64,000 nt of DNA from CAWBRT01 sp963832785 (GTDB lineage Bacteria > Acidobacteriota > Terriglobia > Terriglobales > Acidobacteriaceae): positions 310,001 to 374,000 of the forward strand of contig CAWHVF010000009.1 of NCBI GenBank assembly GCA_963832785.1, written 5' to 3'. Below are positions 20,056-28,398 of the stretch, one piece after another. Position numbers and translations under genes: made by a program. The notes beneath the pieces are model-generated. The model made no database searches and was not told the origin of the DNA. It saw only the letters and a list, made by a program, of their open reading frames with translations. How positions within the stretch are numbered: the stretch's first letter is position 1; each line of letters begins with the position of its first letter.

Positions 20056-21876
20056 CTATCTCGAGACAATGCTTGGCGCCGCAATGGTTAGCCCGGCTCT
20101 AGGGTTGGCGACCACCACGTGAGGCGTGAGGACGACCAGCAGCTCATCGTCGGTTTCCTGCCTGCTGTAGCTCTTCAACGGAGGCACGGGCCAGCCGCTC
20201 ACGGCGTTCGCCTCGCTCTGGGTAAGATTGCTGACCACCATGATCGATTCGCCGTCCGGAGCGGATATGTAGCCGTTGAACTCGCGGTTGTTGATGATGG
20301 GTATGCCGTTGACGCTCTGGGCGCCGAGCGAGCGCAACTGCATCTCCAGCTTGACGCCCACGGAGTTGTCGCGACGAATGATGGGCGTGGCCTTGAGGTT
20401 AAATCCCAGATCTTCGTAGTTAAAGGAAGGGAAGGGCGCTATGTAGCTCTGGTTGCCGAGCACTGCCGATATGGCGGTGCTGTTGTAAATGGGCGAAAAG
20501 GTGGAGTTCAGAATCGGGTAGCGCTCTCCGATCTTCAAGACCGCCGCCGTTCCCTGTGAAGCCCGCACCGTGACCGATTGCAGCATCTTCACCAGCGACA
20601 CGTCGCGGGAAAAGTTCAGGCTGGCGCCGGGAATGGTCAGCGCGGAATAGGTGATGCCGCCTCCGAAGACGGCGAACGGCTGCGAGAACAGGCTACTCTG
20701 CTGGCCCAGCAGTTGCGCAAGCAGTCCGGCGATGGCCGTGGTGGCCGCCTGGTTTATCAGGCCGGAGGAGATCAACTGGTTCACCAGGCTTTGCGCGTTG
20801 CTGCTGCTCAGCGCCGATTGCAGCTCGGTGGGAATATTGAATAGCTGGAACTGGGTGGGAATGCTGGCTCCCAGGGCGCGGGTGTAGGTCCGGGAAACCT
20901 GGAACGCCTCGACGTCGAAGGTGACTTCCGGTTGGGTGTCTTGCAGTCCCCGCAGGAATCGGCTGACCGCCTCCACGGTGGTTGCCTCGGCGCGAATGGT
21001 GATGCTGTTCACCTTGGAGTTGGCGGTCACGTACCTGACCTCGAACAGCGCGCGCACGGCGCCTACGATGTCGTTCAGGGCCTGCGAGGTGGCGGCCTGC
21101 GGCAGGTAAAAGGTGGCCGAGGCGACCGGCAGCAGGTTGCGGCGGTTCTCGCTGGTGTCGGATGCGAACAGCGCCTGGTGCGCCGACAGCGGCACCCAAA
21201 TGCTCTTGCTGACGCGTGTGACCGCGTCGAGGGCCTGCGCCCAGTCCGCTTCTTCCACATCAAACCTTATCTGTCGGTTGGGGAACGAATCGTCGAACAG
21301 CGGGGTAAGGCCATAGGCCAGCGCCACTTGGCTGGCGACATCGCGGGCGCCGCCGCGAATATGAAAATTGCGCTTCCCCGGGCTGGGCTGTAACTGAACC
21401 GCCCCGGCGAACTGATCCGGCTCGCTCGCCGGGTCCGGAGCGGGCAACTGTGGCATGGCATCGCGCAGCCGTTGCCGGGCGAAGTCGTTCTGCGGATCGA
21501 GATTGAGCGCATCGCGAAACAGCCCCAGCGCCCGCACCCGATTGCCATCGGCCAACGCCCGGTTGCCCTCATCAATGTCCTGATACACCAGCTTCTGCCG
21601 CGCCACCTCGAGGGCGGTGACATATTCCAGGTTGTCGGGAGCGAGCGAGGCCGCGATCTCGAAGTGCTCCAGGGCTTCGCGGGGCTTGGAAGCGCCCTGC
21701 AGCTTGACGGCTTCGCGAAATTCGCGCATGGCGCGGCGACGCTCGGCCGCGCTTGGCTCGGTGGCGGCAGATTTCTGCGCCGACGGTGGCGCCACAGCCG
21801 GCGCGGCAGGCGCGGGCTGCTGCGCCTGCGTCCACAAAGAGACGCCCAGCAGCAGAATAGGCCAGGAACTGCGCAC
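20056..21876 (-). CDS. TPR-containing secretin (GspD/PilQ superfamily)
   Basis: A 606-residue exported protein. The signal peptide (SSWPILLLGVSLWTQAQ) is followed by a Pro/Ala linker, a TPR-like helical region (about residues 45-130), an STN/N0-type fold with a beta strand FHIRGGARDVASQVALAYG (about 170-190), an N1-like repeat with the VNSITIRAEATTVEAVSRFL segment, and a C-terminal secretin domain ending in LVVLTPHVV. Secretins form outer-membrane rings for type II secretion or type IV pili. No other secretion gene is nearby, so the pathway served is unknown. The serine/glutamine-rich gate region (about 350-410) is typical. Confidence 0.85.
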   Translation of the reverse strand: MRSSWPILLLGVSLWTQAQQPAPAAPAVAPPSAQKSAATEPSAAERRRAMREFREAVKLQGASKPREALEHFEIAASLAPDNLEYVTALEVARQKLVYQDIDEGNRALADGNRVRALGLFRDALNLDPQNDFARQRLRDAMPQLPAPDPASEPDQFAGAVQLQPSPGKRNFHIRGGARDVASQVALAYGLTPLFDDSFPNRQIRFDVEEADWAQALDAVTRVSKSIWVPLSAHQALFASDTSENRRNLLPVASATFYLPQAATSQALNDIVGAVRALFEVRYVTANSKVNSITIRAEATTVEAVSRFLRGLQDTQPEVTFDVEAFQVSRTYTRALGASIPTQFQLFNIPTELQSALSSSNAQSLVNQLISSGLINQAATTAIAGLLAQLLGQQSSLFSQPFAVFGGGITYSALTIPGASLNFSRDVSLVKMLQSVTVRASQGTAAVLKIGERYPILNSTFSPIYNSTAISAVLGNQSYIAPFPSFNYEDLGFNLKATPIIRRDNSVGVKLEMQLRSLGAQSVNGIPIINNREFNGYISAPDGESIMVVSNLTQSEANAVSGWPVPPLKSYSRQETDDELLVVLTPHVVVANPRAGLTIAAPSIVSR

Positions 21877-21912
21877 GTCGTTTATTGTAAGCGATCACCT
21901 GGAGAATTGCGT

Positions 21913-22686
21913 TCACCCCATGGCGAACAGCTCATCGCAGCACGGCAGGCAGAGGTCAGGGCCCTGTTCATTGAGGGTCTTGATGTCATAGATGCCGGTT
22001 GCAATCGCCAGAATAGGCGTCTCCAGCGACTTGGCGGCGGCAATGTCGGAGGGCGTGTCGCCCACAAAGCAGATGCGGGCCTTTTCTCCCAGACGGCTGT
22101 GCACCTGGACGATTCCATGGCGGAAAATGGCGGCGCGGCTTTCGTTCCACTGAGGGCCTCCTCGCTCCGAGCCAGCCTCGGAAATGGCCGCCGCCGGGGC
22201 CGAGAACGAGCCGAAGGAAAAGTAACGGTCAAGCCCGGCGGCGCGCAGCTTGGCCCACCCCACCGGCTCTATGGCGCCCGAGGTCACTCCCAACAGCTTG
22301 CCGGCTGCGTGCAGGTGCTCGATGAGCATCGGGATGGATGGGCAAAGCTCCGGCCGGATTGCGCCTGCGTTTTGCTCGACCTCGCTGGCCATGATGGTCA
22401 GCGCCCGCGGCAATCCCCCGTAGAACTCCTCCACCGAAATGCCCGCTATGCTGGCGGCGGCGCGCAGTATGCCTATATCGGTATTGCCGTGGCGAGGAAC
22501 GTTGTCGATCCTGCTCTGGCAGTTCCACACCTGCCGGAGAGCGCTGTGAAACGCGTTGTAATGCACGGCATCGCGGCAGTTGAGCAACGTGCCGTCTATG
22601 TCGAACAAGTAGGCGTCAAAGCCGTCCCAAGGAAGGCCTGCGATTGAAATCCCGTCCCGGGACGCTTTTGTCGGCAATGGCTGCAT
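21913..22686 (-). CDS. HAD superfamily hydrolase, phosphoglycolate-phosphatase-like
   Basis: A 257-residue cytoplasmic phosphatase. Motif I is FDIDGTLLNCRDA (nucleophile Asp and general-acid Asp), motif II lies in GVTSGAIEPVGWAKL, and motif III/IV is CFVGDTPSDIAAAKSL. A helical cap separates motifs I and II, as in subfamily I enzymes such as phosphoglycolate phosphatase and beta-phosphoglucomutase. Substrate cannot be read from sequence. It lies 36 bp upstream of the secretin gene on the same strand; a functional link is not evident. Confidence 0.85.
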   Translation of the reverse strand: MQPLPTKASRDGISIAGLPWDGFDAYLFDIDGTLLNCRDAVHYNAFHSALRQVWNCQSRIDNVPRHGNTDIGILRAAASIAGISVEEFYGGLPRALTIMASEVEQNAGAIRPELCPSIPMLIEHLHAAGKLLGVTSGAIEPVGWAKLRAAGLDRYFSFGSFSAPAAAISEAGSERGGPQWNESRAAIFRHGIVQVHSRLGEKARICFVGDTPSDIAAAKSLETPILAIATGIYDIKTLNEQGPDLCLPCCDELFAMG

Positions 22687-22850
22687 AACTCTGAATAGAT
22701 GCTGAGGGGCGGCCGGCAGTCGCGCCTAGCGATGGATGGCGATACGATTCCAATTCCATACAAGGGGAGGTAAAGACCCGCATCTGCTTCGCAGATATGG
22801 ACTACCGGCCGGGGTTTCCGGCGAACGCGTGGTTACGTTTGCTGCGGCTG

Positions 22851-23648
22851 CTACCCGCAGATCATGATGCGCTCGATAGAGCGCGCCCGCCCCGTATCCT
22901 GGTCGCAGTCGATAACCGCGGCGCACAAGCGCGGGTCGCCGGTGGCGGCATCGAAGCGCGCTGGCAGGCCGCTGAGGAAGCGGCTGATGATCAGCTCCTT
23001 CTGGATTCCGATCACGCTGTCCCATGGCCCGGTCATCCCCACGTCGGTCATATAAGCGCTGCCCTTGGTGAGCACGCGGTTGTCCGCCGTAGGCACATGG
23101 GTGTGAGTGCCGATGACCGCCGTGACCCGGCCATCCAGATACCAGCCGGCGGCAATTTTCTCCGAAGTGGCCTCGGCGTGCATATCGACGACCACCACCT
23201 TGGCCGTAATGCCGGCCAGCAAGGAATCGGCCACCCGGAAGGGGTCGTCGATGCTGGCCATGAAGACGCGTCCCTGCAGGTTGATTACGGCATAAGGTAC
23301 GCCCGCCCTGGTCGTGCCCTGGTAGAAGCCGACTCCCGGAGTTCCGGCGGGATAGTTCGCCGGCCGCAGCACCCTGCGTGCCGGGCTGGACGGCTCGCGC
23401 AGGCCGGTATTCAGGTATTCCATCAGCTCGCGCTTGTCCCACACATGATTGCCGGTGGTTATGACCTCGATGCCGAGGTCAAAGAGCTCCTCGGCGAGCG
23501 CCGGAGTGATGCCGAAGCCGCCGGCCGTGTTCTCGCCGTTGGCGATGGTCAAACCGATGTCATGGCTTTCGATCAGTTGTTGCAGGTGGTCGCGAACCAT
23601 GGTCCGGCCCGGCCGGCCAAAGATGTCGCCGATAAAGAGAATGCGCAC
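22851..23648 (-). CDS. ymdB: YmdB-type metallophosphoesterase (TIGR00282 family)
   Basis: A 265-residue cytoplasmic phosphoesterase, normal length for the family. Metal-binding motifs in order: FIGDIFGRPGR (Asp), NGENTAGGFG (Asn-Glu), TTGNHVWDKRE (Asn-His), VDMHAEATSEK and GTHTHVPTADNR (His residues). The family's characteristic YMTDVGMTGP also appears. The Bacillus homologue cleaves 2',3'-cyclic nucleotides and influences motility versus biofilm formation; its role here is not known. ATG start at 23648. It lies just upstream of the HAD gene on the same strand, with a GC-rich spacer of about 160 bp. Confidence 0.92.
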   Translation of the reverse strand: MRILFIGDIFGRPGRTMVRDHLQQLIESHDIGLTIANGENTAGGFGITPALAEELFDLGIEVITTGNHVWDKRELMEYLNTGLREPSSPARRVLRPANYPAGTPGVGFYQGTTRAGVPYAVINLQGRVFMASIDDPFRVADSLLAGITAKVVVVDMHAEATSEKIAAGWYLDGRVTAVIGTHTHVPTADNRVLTKGSAYMTDVGMTGPWDSVIGIQKELIISRFLSGLPARFDAATGDPRLCAAVIDCDQDTGRARSIERIMICG

Positions 23649-23766
23649 GCGCAGGCTCCGCTAAAAACTTGATGGTAACACGAGTTCCTTGGCGGCACTG
23701 CCGCCTCCCACTACTCACCCGAGCCGCCAAAGCAGGCCTGCGTGGGGCCGGCGCTACTTGCAGAGT

Positions 23767-25317
23767 TCAGCGTTCCAGTTCGGCTGTGGTCAGGAAGTCG
23801 TAATCTCCGGCGGGGCTGAGACGCAGGTTGCGCAGCCGGCGCGAGTGCACCAGCACGTTATCGGAGTACCACAGGTTGATGTAGGGCAAGTCGCGGGCCA
23901 CGATCTCCTGGATGCGGTTGTAGTCGCGCTTGCGGCGGGCCTGATCGACGGAGATGCGGGCGTCGGCGATGAGCCGGTCTACCTCGGGATTCGAGTAGTA
24001 GCCGCGATTGGCCCGGCGCGGGGGAAAGCTTTTGGAATCGAAGATGTGCTCGAAGATGCCCGGGTCCTGGTTGCCTCCGATCCAGCGCAGCGAATAGAGC
24101 TGGAATGCCCCATGGGTGACGTCAGCGTAGAAGGTAGCGAACTCAAAGCTGCGGATGTCCAGCGCTATGCCGACCTGGCGAAGCTGTTGCTGGAGGACGG
24201 CGGCCAGCAGCCGGGTGGACTCCTCAGTCGAAGTCTTCATGTTCAGGTGAAAGCGGTAGCCGTCCTGGCGGCCGCGGTAGCCGGCGGCATCCAGGAGGTG
24301 GCGGGCGCGCGCCGGATCGTGGGCGTAGCTGGCCACGTTGCCGTCGTAGGCCCAATGCTGCGGCGGCAGCACGCTGCTGGCCGGCCGCGCTATGTCGCGC
24401 AGCAGGAAATGAATGATCGGCTCGCGATCGATGGCGTAGGCAATCGCCTGGCGCACGCGCACGTCCTTCAGGATGGGATCGCGCAGGTTGAATGCCAGAT
24501 AGGCGTAAGTGGTGCCGGGAGCGATCTCGGTCAGCAGCGTAGGCTCTCCGCGCAGCGCGACTACCGTGTCCGCGGTCAGCACGTTCAACGCGATATCGGC
24601 GCTGCCCTTGCGCAGCTCCAGGGCGCGCGTGGTGGCGTCCGGCACGACGGCGAAGCGCACCGAGCCGAGGCGCGGAGGCTCTCCCCAGTAACTCTCATTG
24701 CGCGCCAGCGTGACCTGCCGGTCCTGTTCCATGCTGACCAGACGGAAGGGCCCGCTGCCCACCGGAGTGCGAGTAAATTCTTCGCCCGCGCTGCGCGGTA
24801 CGATGCCGATGGCGCCGTCGGATACGTTCCACAGGAACGAGGAATCGGGCTCGCGCAGGTGGAAGACAACGGTGAGGTCGTCGGGCGTCTCGATGCTTTC
24901 CAGGTAGTGGTATATGCCGGCCTTGGCGGTGCGCACGCTCCCATTCAATATGGAGTCGAAGGTCCACTTCACATCGGCCGAGGTGAGCGGGCGGCCATCA
25001 TGGAAGCGCACCCCGGAACGAAGGTGAAAGACGTAGGTCAGGGGGTTGCGAACCTCCCAGCGTTCGGCCAGCCAGGGCTGAAGCTGGAAGCGCTCGTCGT
25101 GGCGCAGCAGGGCGTCGAAAATGAGCTTGCCGATGCGTTCCGACTGGGCATCGGTGCCCACCCGCGGATCAAGGCTGGCAGGGCTGCTCTCGATCATCAT
25201 CACTACCTCGCGCGGAGGCGCCGCATGTGCGCAGCCGGAGAGCGCCAGGGCGAGCAGAAGCAGGCAGCAGTAGAGCAGGCGCAATCGTGGGCGATCATAG
25301 CGATTCCACCTGTGCAT
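23767..25317 (-). CDS. ABC transporter substrate-binding lipoprotein, family 5 (peptide/opine/nickel type)
   Basis: About 516 residues starting MHRWNRYDRPRLRLLYC at 25317. The longer open frame upstream runs through repeat DNA. The signal ends in a lipobox, LALSGC, so the mature protein is lipid-anchored. SBP_bac_5 features are the N-terminal PASLDPRVGTDAQSERI, FHLRSGVRFHDGRPLTSADV, VRQAIAYAIDREPII and the C-terminal YINLWYSDNVLVHSRRL. It captures peptides or similar ligands for an ABC importer. No permease or ATPase genes are adjacent, so its partners must be encoded elsewhere. Confidence 0.9.
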   Translation of the reverse strand: MHRWNRYDRPRLRLLYCCLLLLALALSGCAHAAPPREVVMMIESSPASLDPRVGTDAQSERIGKLIFDALLRHDERFQLQPWLAERWEVRNPLTYVFHLRSGVRFHDGRPLTSADVKWTFDSILNGSVRTAKAGIYHYLESIETPDDLTVVFHLREPDSSFLWNVSDGAIGIVPRSAGEEFTRTPVGSGPFRLVSMEQDRQVTLARNESYWGEPPRLGSVRFAVVPDATTRALELRKGSADIALNVLTADTVVALRGEPTLLTEIAPGTTYAYLAFNLRDPILKDVRVRQAIAYAIDREPIIHFLLRDIARPASSVLPPQHWAYDGNVASYAHDPARARHLLDAAGYRGRQDGYRFHLNMKTSTEESTRLLAAVLQQQLRQVGIALDIRSFEFATFYADVTHGAFQLYSLRWIGGNQDPGIFEHIFDSKSFPPRRANRGYYSNPEVDRLIADARISVDQARRKRDYNRIQEIVARDLPYINLWYSDNVLVHSRRLRNLRLSPAGDYDFLTTAELER

Positions 25318-25558
25318 CCGGCCCCAAAAAGAGAGTGTCATTCCGACCGCAGCCGCGCGCAACGCGGCGAAGCGGAGGAACCCTGGGTTTTGAAGCTGAA
25401 ACAAAAGATGGCTCGACCGCGGCGCGCCAGAATTCTCTTCTGAGAGCAGGGACGGTAATGACTGAGAGTAACACTGGACAGCGAGCGCTCTTTCGGCGCG
25501 CCATCGCTCGCCAAGACACTCGGCATTGTTAGCCGTATGCATCCGTTCCGGCGCCGCG

Positions 25559-26698
25559 CTAGACATAGCTGACTTTGCCCAGGATCGCCGGGCGTCCGGC
25601 GCCGGTTGCACTCGGAACGTTGGAGGCCTGCCGCTGCCACGTCTCATAGGCCAGGACGGCGAAGGCGACCGCTTCCTTGGCCTCGGATGGCAGGCCCTGC
25701 TCGTCGGTAGTGGCCATGCGCAAGCCAGATGCGCCCACGCGGTCGGCGAGTATGCGCATCAAGGTCTTGTTCATGGCTCCGCCGCCGGAGACAAAGAAAT
25801 CATGAAAGCGGGCCGACTGCGCAAGCCCGCGCACCGAGGCGGCAATGGATTCAGCGGTCAGCGCGGTGGCCGTGGCCAGCACATCATGTTTGCTCATGCC
25901 GCGGCAGCGCCGCAGGAAATCGGCGGTGAACTCGCGGCCAAACTGCTCGCGTCCGGCGGTTTTGGGCGGCGAACGGCGGAAGAAGCGCTGGCGCAGCAGC
26001 TCGGCCAGCAGGCGATCATTGACTTTGCCTCGTCCGGCGAGGGCGCCGTCGCGATCGAATGGCTGGCGGAAAAGCTGTTGGGCCAGGGTATCGATGACCA
26101 TGTTTCCCGGCCCAGTGTCGAAGGCGATTACCTGTTCGGGCTTGGCCCCGGCCGGGATGGCCGTCAGGTTGGCGATTCCGCCGATGTTTTGCACTATGCG
26201 TCCGCGGCGCGGATGACGAAACAGCAGATAGTCGAGGTAGGGAACCAGGGGCGCGCCCTGGCCGCCGGCCGCCATGTCGGCGGGGCGGAAATCGGAGACC
26301 ACCGGAACGCCCAGCCGCGCGGCCAGCACCGAGCCATCGCCCGTCTGCCAAGTGGCGGACAAGCGGCGGCCGAGATAGCGCGCCGGCTCGCTCTGATGGT
26401 AAAGAGTCTGGCCGTGACAGCCCACCAGCTCGCAGGTGAGCCCGGTTTCGCGCAGCGTCTGCTGCACTGCCTCGGCGTACAGCTCCGGCAGCAGGAAGTT
26501 CAGGCGCGCCAACTCGGCCACGCTGGCGCGGCGGGCGTTCATCGCCTCCAGCACGGCGCGCCGCACTCGCGCCGGATACGGATACTCGCACTGGGCCAGC
26601 AGACGCAGCCTGGTACGCAAGCCGCGGCCTTCCAGGCGCACGACGGCAACATTGATGCCGTCAGCCGAGGTTCCGCTCATGATGCCGGCGACGTTCAT
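25559..26698 (-). CDS. anmK: Anhydro-N-acetylmuramic acid kinase
   Basis: A 379-residue sugar kinase of the ASKHA fold. It opens with MNVAGIMSGTSADGINVAVV (ATP loop), followed by GCHGQTLYH, GDGSVLAARLGVPVVSDFRP with the catalytic Asp, AFDTGPGNMVIDTL, and FVSGGGAMNKTLM near the C-terminus. It phosphorylates and opens 1,6-anhydro-MurNAc to MurNAc-6-phosphate during cell-wall recycling. Its ATG overlaps the nagZ stop by 4 bp, so the two are translationally coupled and act on consecutive steps of muropeptide recycling. Confidence 0.95.
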   Translation of the reverse strand: MNVAGIMSGTSADGINVAVVRLEGRGLRTRLRLLAQCEYPYPARVRRAVLEAMNARRASVAELARLNFLLPELYAEAVQQTLRETGLTCELVGCHGQTLYHQSEPARYLGRRLSATWQTGDGSVLAARLGVPVVSDFRPADMAAGGQGAPLVPYLDYLLFRHPRRGRIVQNIGGIANLTAIPAGAKPEQVIAFDTGPGNMVIDTLAQQLFRQPFDRDGALAGRGKVNDRLLAELLRQRFFRRSPPKTAGREQFGREFTADFLRRCRGMSKHDVLATATALTAESIAASVRGLAQSARFHDFFVSGGGAMNKTLMRILADRVGASGLRMATTDEQGLPSEAKEAVAFAVLAYETWQRQASNVPSATGAGRPAILGKVSYV

Positions 26699-27909
26699 GG
26701 GCCAATCGTTATCTTCGCCTCGTCCAAAGTAATACCGTTTGCCGCCGCCGCGCTTGCGGGCGCGGCCAGCCGCAGTTTTTCGCCGAACTCCCAGATTTCG
26801 CGGCGCAGCTTCTCCACCTCGGCGTCGGAGGGTGGCGGAGCAGGCGGACGATGCAGCGCCTTGCCAGCCGCTTTGAAGCGCAGCACGCGCTGCGCGGCTT
26901 CCTCCACGCGGGCGCGGAAGCGATGATTGCGTTCGGCTTCGGCCAGCACGGCATTGTAGGCGCGCCAGATGTTTTCTTCGTTGCGGCACACCAGGAAGAG
27001 GTCGGCGCCGGCCTGAATTGTGTCCACGGCGGCTTCGCCGATGGCAGCCGCCTGCTGCACGCCGCCCATGTCGAGGTCGTCGGAGACAACCAGCCCCTGA
27101 TAGCCGATCCTGCGCCGCAGAGTTCCCGTGATCCATTTGCGCGACAGCGATGCCGGCGTCATCGGCCCCAGGCGCCTGGACTGCCATTGCGGCGGCTTCT
27201 CGTCCGTCAGCGCCGCATAAGCGCAGTGCGCCACCATGACGAACGGCAGCTCGCGCCGCAAAGTGCGGTAGGGCAAAAGGTCTTCCTGCCACAGGCGTTT
27301 CCAGGCCTTGGTGACCACCGGCAGTTGCGCATGGCTGTCGAGGCTGGCCTCGCCCAGGCCGGGGAAATGCTTGCCGCAGCCGAGTACGCCGGCCTGGCGC
27401 AGGCCGCGCAGGAAATGGCGCGCGTAACGGATAGCTTCGTCGGGAAATGCCGAGGCAGTGCGCGTGGTCAGCACCGGGCGGGAAAGCTCGGAGGAGAGGT
27501 CCAGCACCGGCGCGAAGTCGACGTTGAAGCCCAGCGTCCGGGCCGCTTTGCCGAGCAGCCTGCCGTGCTCGCGGAAGAGGCTGGGACGCTGGCTGGCGGC
27601 GACCTCCGCCACAGAGGGCGCGGGCGCCACCACGTCGCGCAGGCGGTCGACCGTTCCACCTTCCAGGTCGACACAAAGGAACAATCTTTCTTCCACCAGC
27701 CGCTGCGCCGCGCGCAGCAAGGCATGCGTCTGGCGCGGCGACTCGATGTTGCGGGCAAACAAAATGACGCCAGCCGGCTGCAGGCCGCCAATCAGCGTCT
27801 TGGTGCGGGTGGACAGTTCCGTGCCCTCAAAGCCAAGGATCAGCAGACGACCGACGAGCCGTTCCAGCTCCTTCGGGCTCCGGGCGGACGGAATGGAGTT
27901 GCGCGGCAT
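26695..27909 (-). CDS. nagZ: Beta-N-acetylhexosaminidase, glycoside hydrolase family 3
   Basis: About 404 residues from the ATG at 27909. The GH3 barrel shows LQPAGVILFARNI, CVDLEGGTVDRLRD and the NagZ signature GKHFPGLGEASLDSHAQLP with the catalytic Asp-His dyad. The nucleophile is in VVSDDLDMGGVQQ. NagZ removes GlcNAc from GlcNAc-anhydroMurNAc peptides, giving the substrate of AnmK encoded immediately downstream with a 4-bp overlap. The C-terminal about 60 residues are a Pro/Ala linker plus helix beyond the minimal barrel. No signal peptide, so it is cytoplasmic. Confidence 0.93.
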   Translation of the reverse strand: MPRNSIPSARSPKELERLVGRLLILGFEGTELSTRTKTLIGGLQPAGVILFARNIESPRQTHALLRAAQRLVEERLFLCVDLEGGTVDRLRDVVAPAPSVAEVAASQRPSLFREHGRLLGKAARTLGFNVDFAPVLDLSSELSRPVLTTRTASAFPDEAIRYARHFLRGLRQAGVLGCGKHFPGLGEASLDSHAQLPVVTKAWKRLWQEDLLPYRTLRRELPFVMVAHCAYAALTDEKPPQWQSRRLGPMTPASLSRKWITGTLRRRIGYQGLVVSDDLDMGGVQQAAAIGEAAVDTIQAGADLFLVCRNEENIWRAYNAVLAEAERNHRFRARVEEAAQRVLRFKAAGKALHRPPAPPPSDAEVEKLRREIWEFGEKLRLAAPASAAAANGITLDEAKITIGP

Positions 27910-27976
27910 GGAATCCAAGTGTCTTTTAGCACGAGTGTGGACCGAAGGCAAAAAAATACCGCCATCGCCAACGTGG

Positions 27977-27997
27977 GGGCAGCCGCCGCGGCTGCCC
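27977..27997. terminator. GC-rich hairpin between the 28021 gene and nagZ
   Basis: GGGCAGCCGC (27977-27986) and GCGGCTGCCC (27988-27997) pair perfectly around a single base. No immediate T-run follows on either strand, so it could be an attenuator, an mRNA-stabilising structure or a repeat instead of a true terminator. Confidence 0.4.
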
Positions 27998-28020
27998 GCC
28001 CAGCCGGGGGGCGACTGGGT

Positions 28021-28377
28021 CTACGCGGGAATCAGCCCGCGCCGCCGCAGCGAGCACATCATCAGAATTTCCAGGGCGTTCTCGTAGTCGAAGATGTGCT
28101 CCATTTCGTTTTCCGGGCCGATGTAAAAAGCGGCCTGCTCATCTTCGGCCACCGAGCCGTATTGCACGCCCCGCTGGTAGGAATCGACATCCTGAAAATA
28201 GAGCTGCCCGACATCGTCGGGCTCTAGGTCGCGGCCGACAAAGACGACGGTTTCCATGGCGGGAATCAGCATTTCTTCATCGACAAAGGTGACGGAAAAG
28301 TAGACGGCACCCGGCTCCAGCTCGCTGGCCGGCACCGGGTCGGCGTAGGGCTTCAGTTCTCGCGCTTCGAAGAGCAT
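28021..28377 (-). CDS. Conserved hypothetical acidic protein
   Basis: A 118-residue acidic protein without signal peptide, membrane helix or recognised domain. It contains regular beta-like segments (AVYFSVTFVDEEMLIPAMET, VGQLYFQDVDSY) and ends with a basic RRRGLIPA tail. It lies 21 bp downstream of mutS on the same strand, so it is probably co-transcribed with the repair gene and perhaps with nagZ-anmK further on. That link is positional only. Codon use matches the neighbours, which supports a real gene. Confidence 0.7.
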   Translation of the reverse strand: MLFEARELKPYADPVPASELEPGAVYFSVTFVDEEMLIPAMETVVFVGRDLEPDDVGQLYFQDVDSYQRGVQYGSVAEDEQAAFYIGPENEMEHIFDYENALEILMMCSLRRRGLIPA

Positions 28378-28398
28378 GGTGCGATCCTCGGGAGGCGG

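Noticed and set aside
25559..27676. A 705-residue extension of the anmK frame
   Set aside because: The extra N-terminal part is the antisense-like out-of-frame reading of nagZ; AnmK begins at MNVAGIMSGTSADG.
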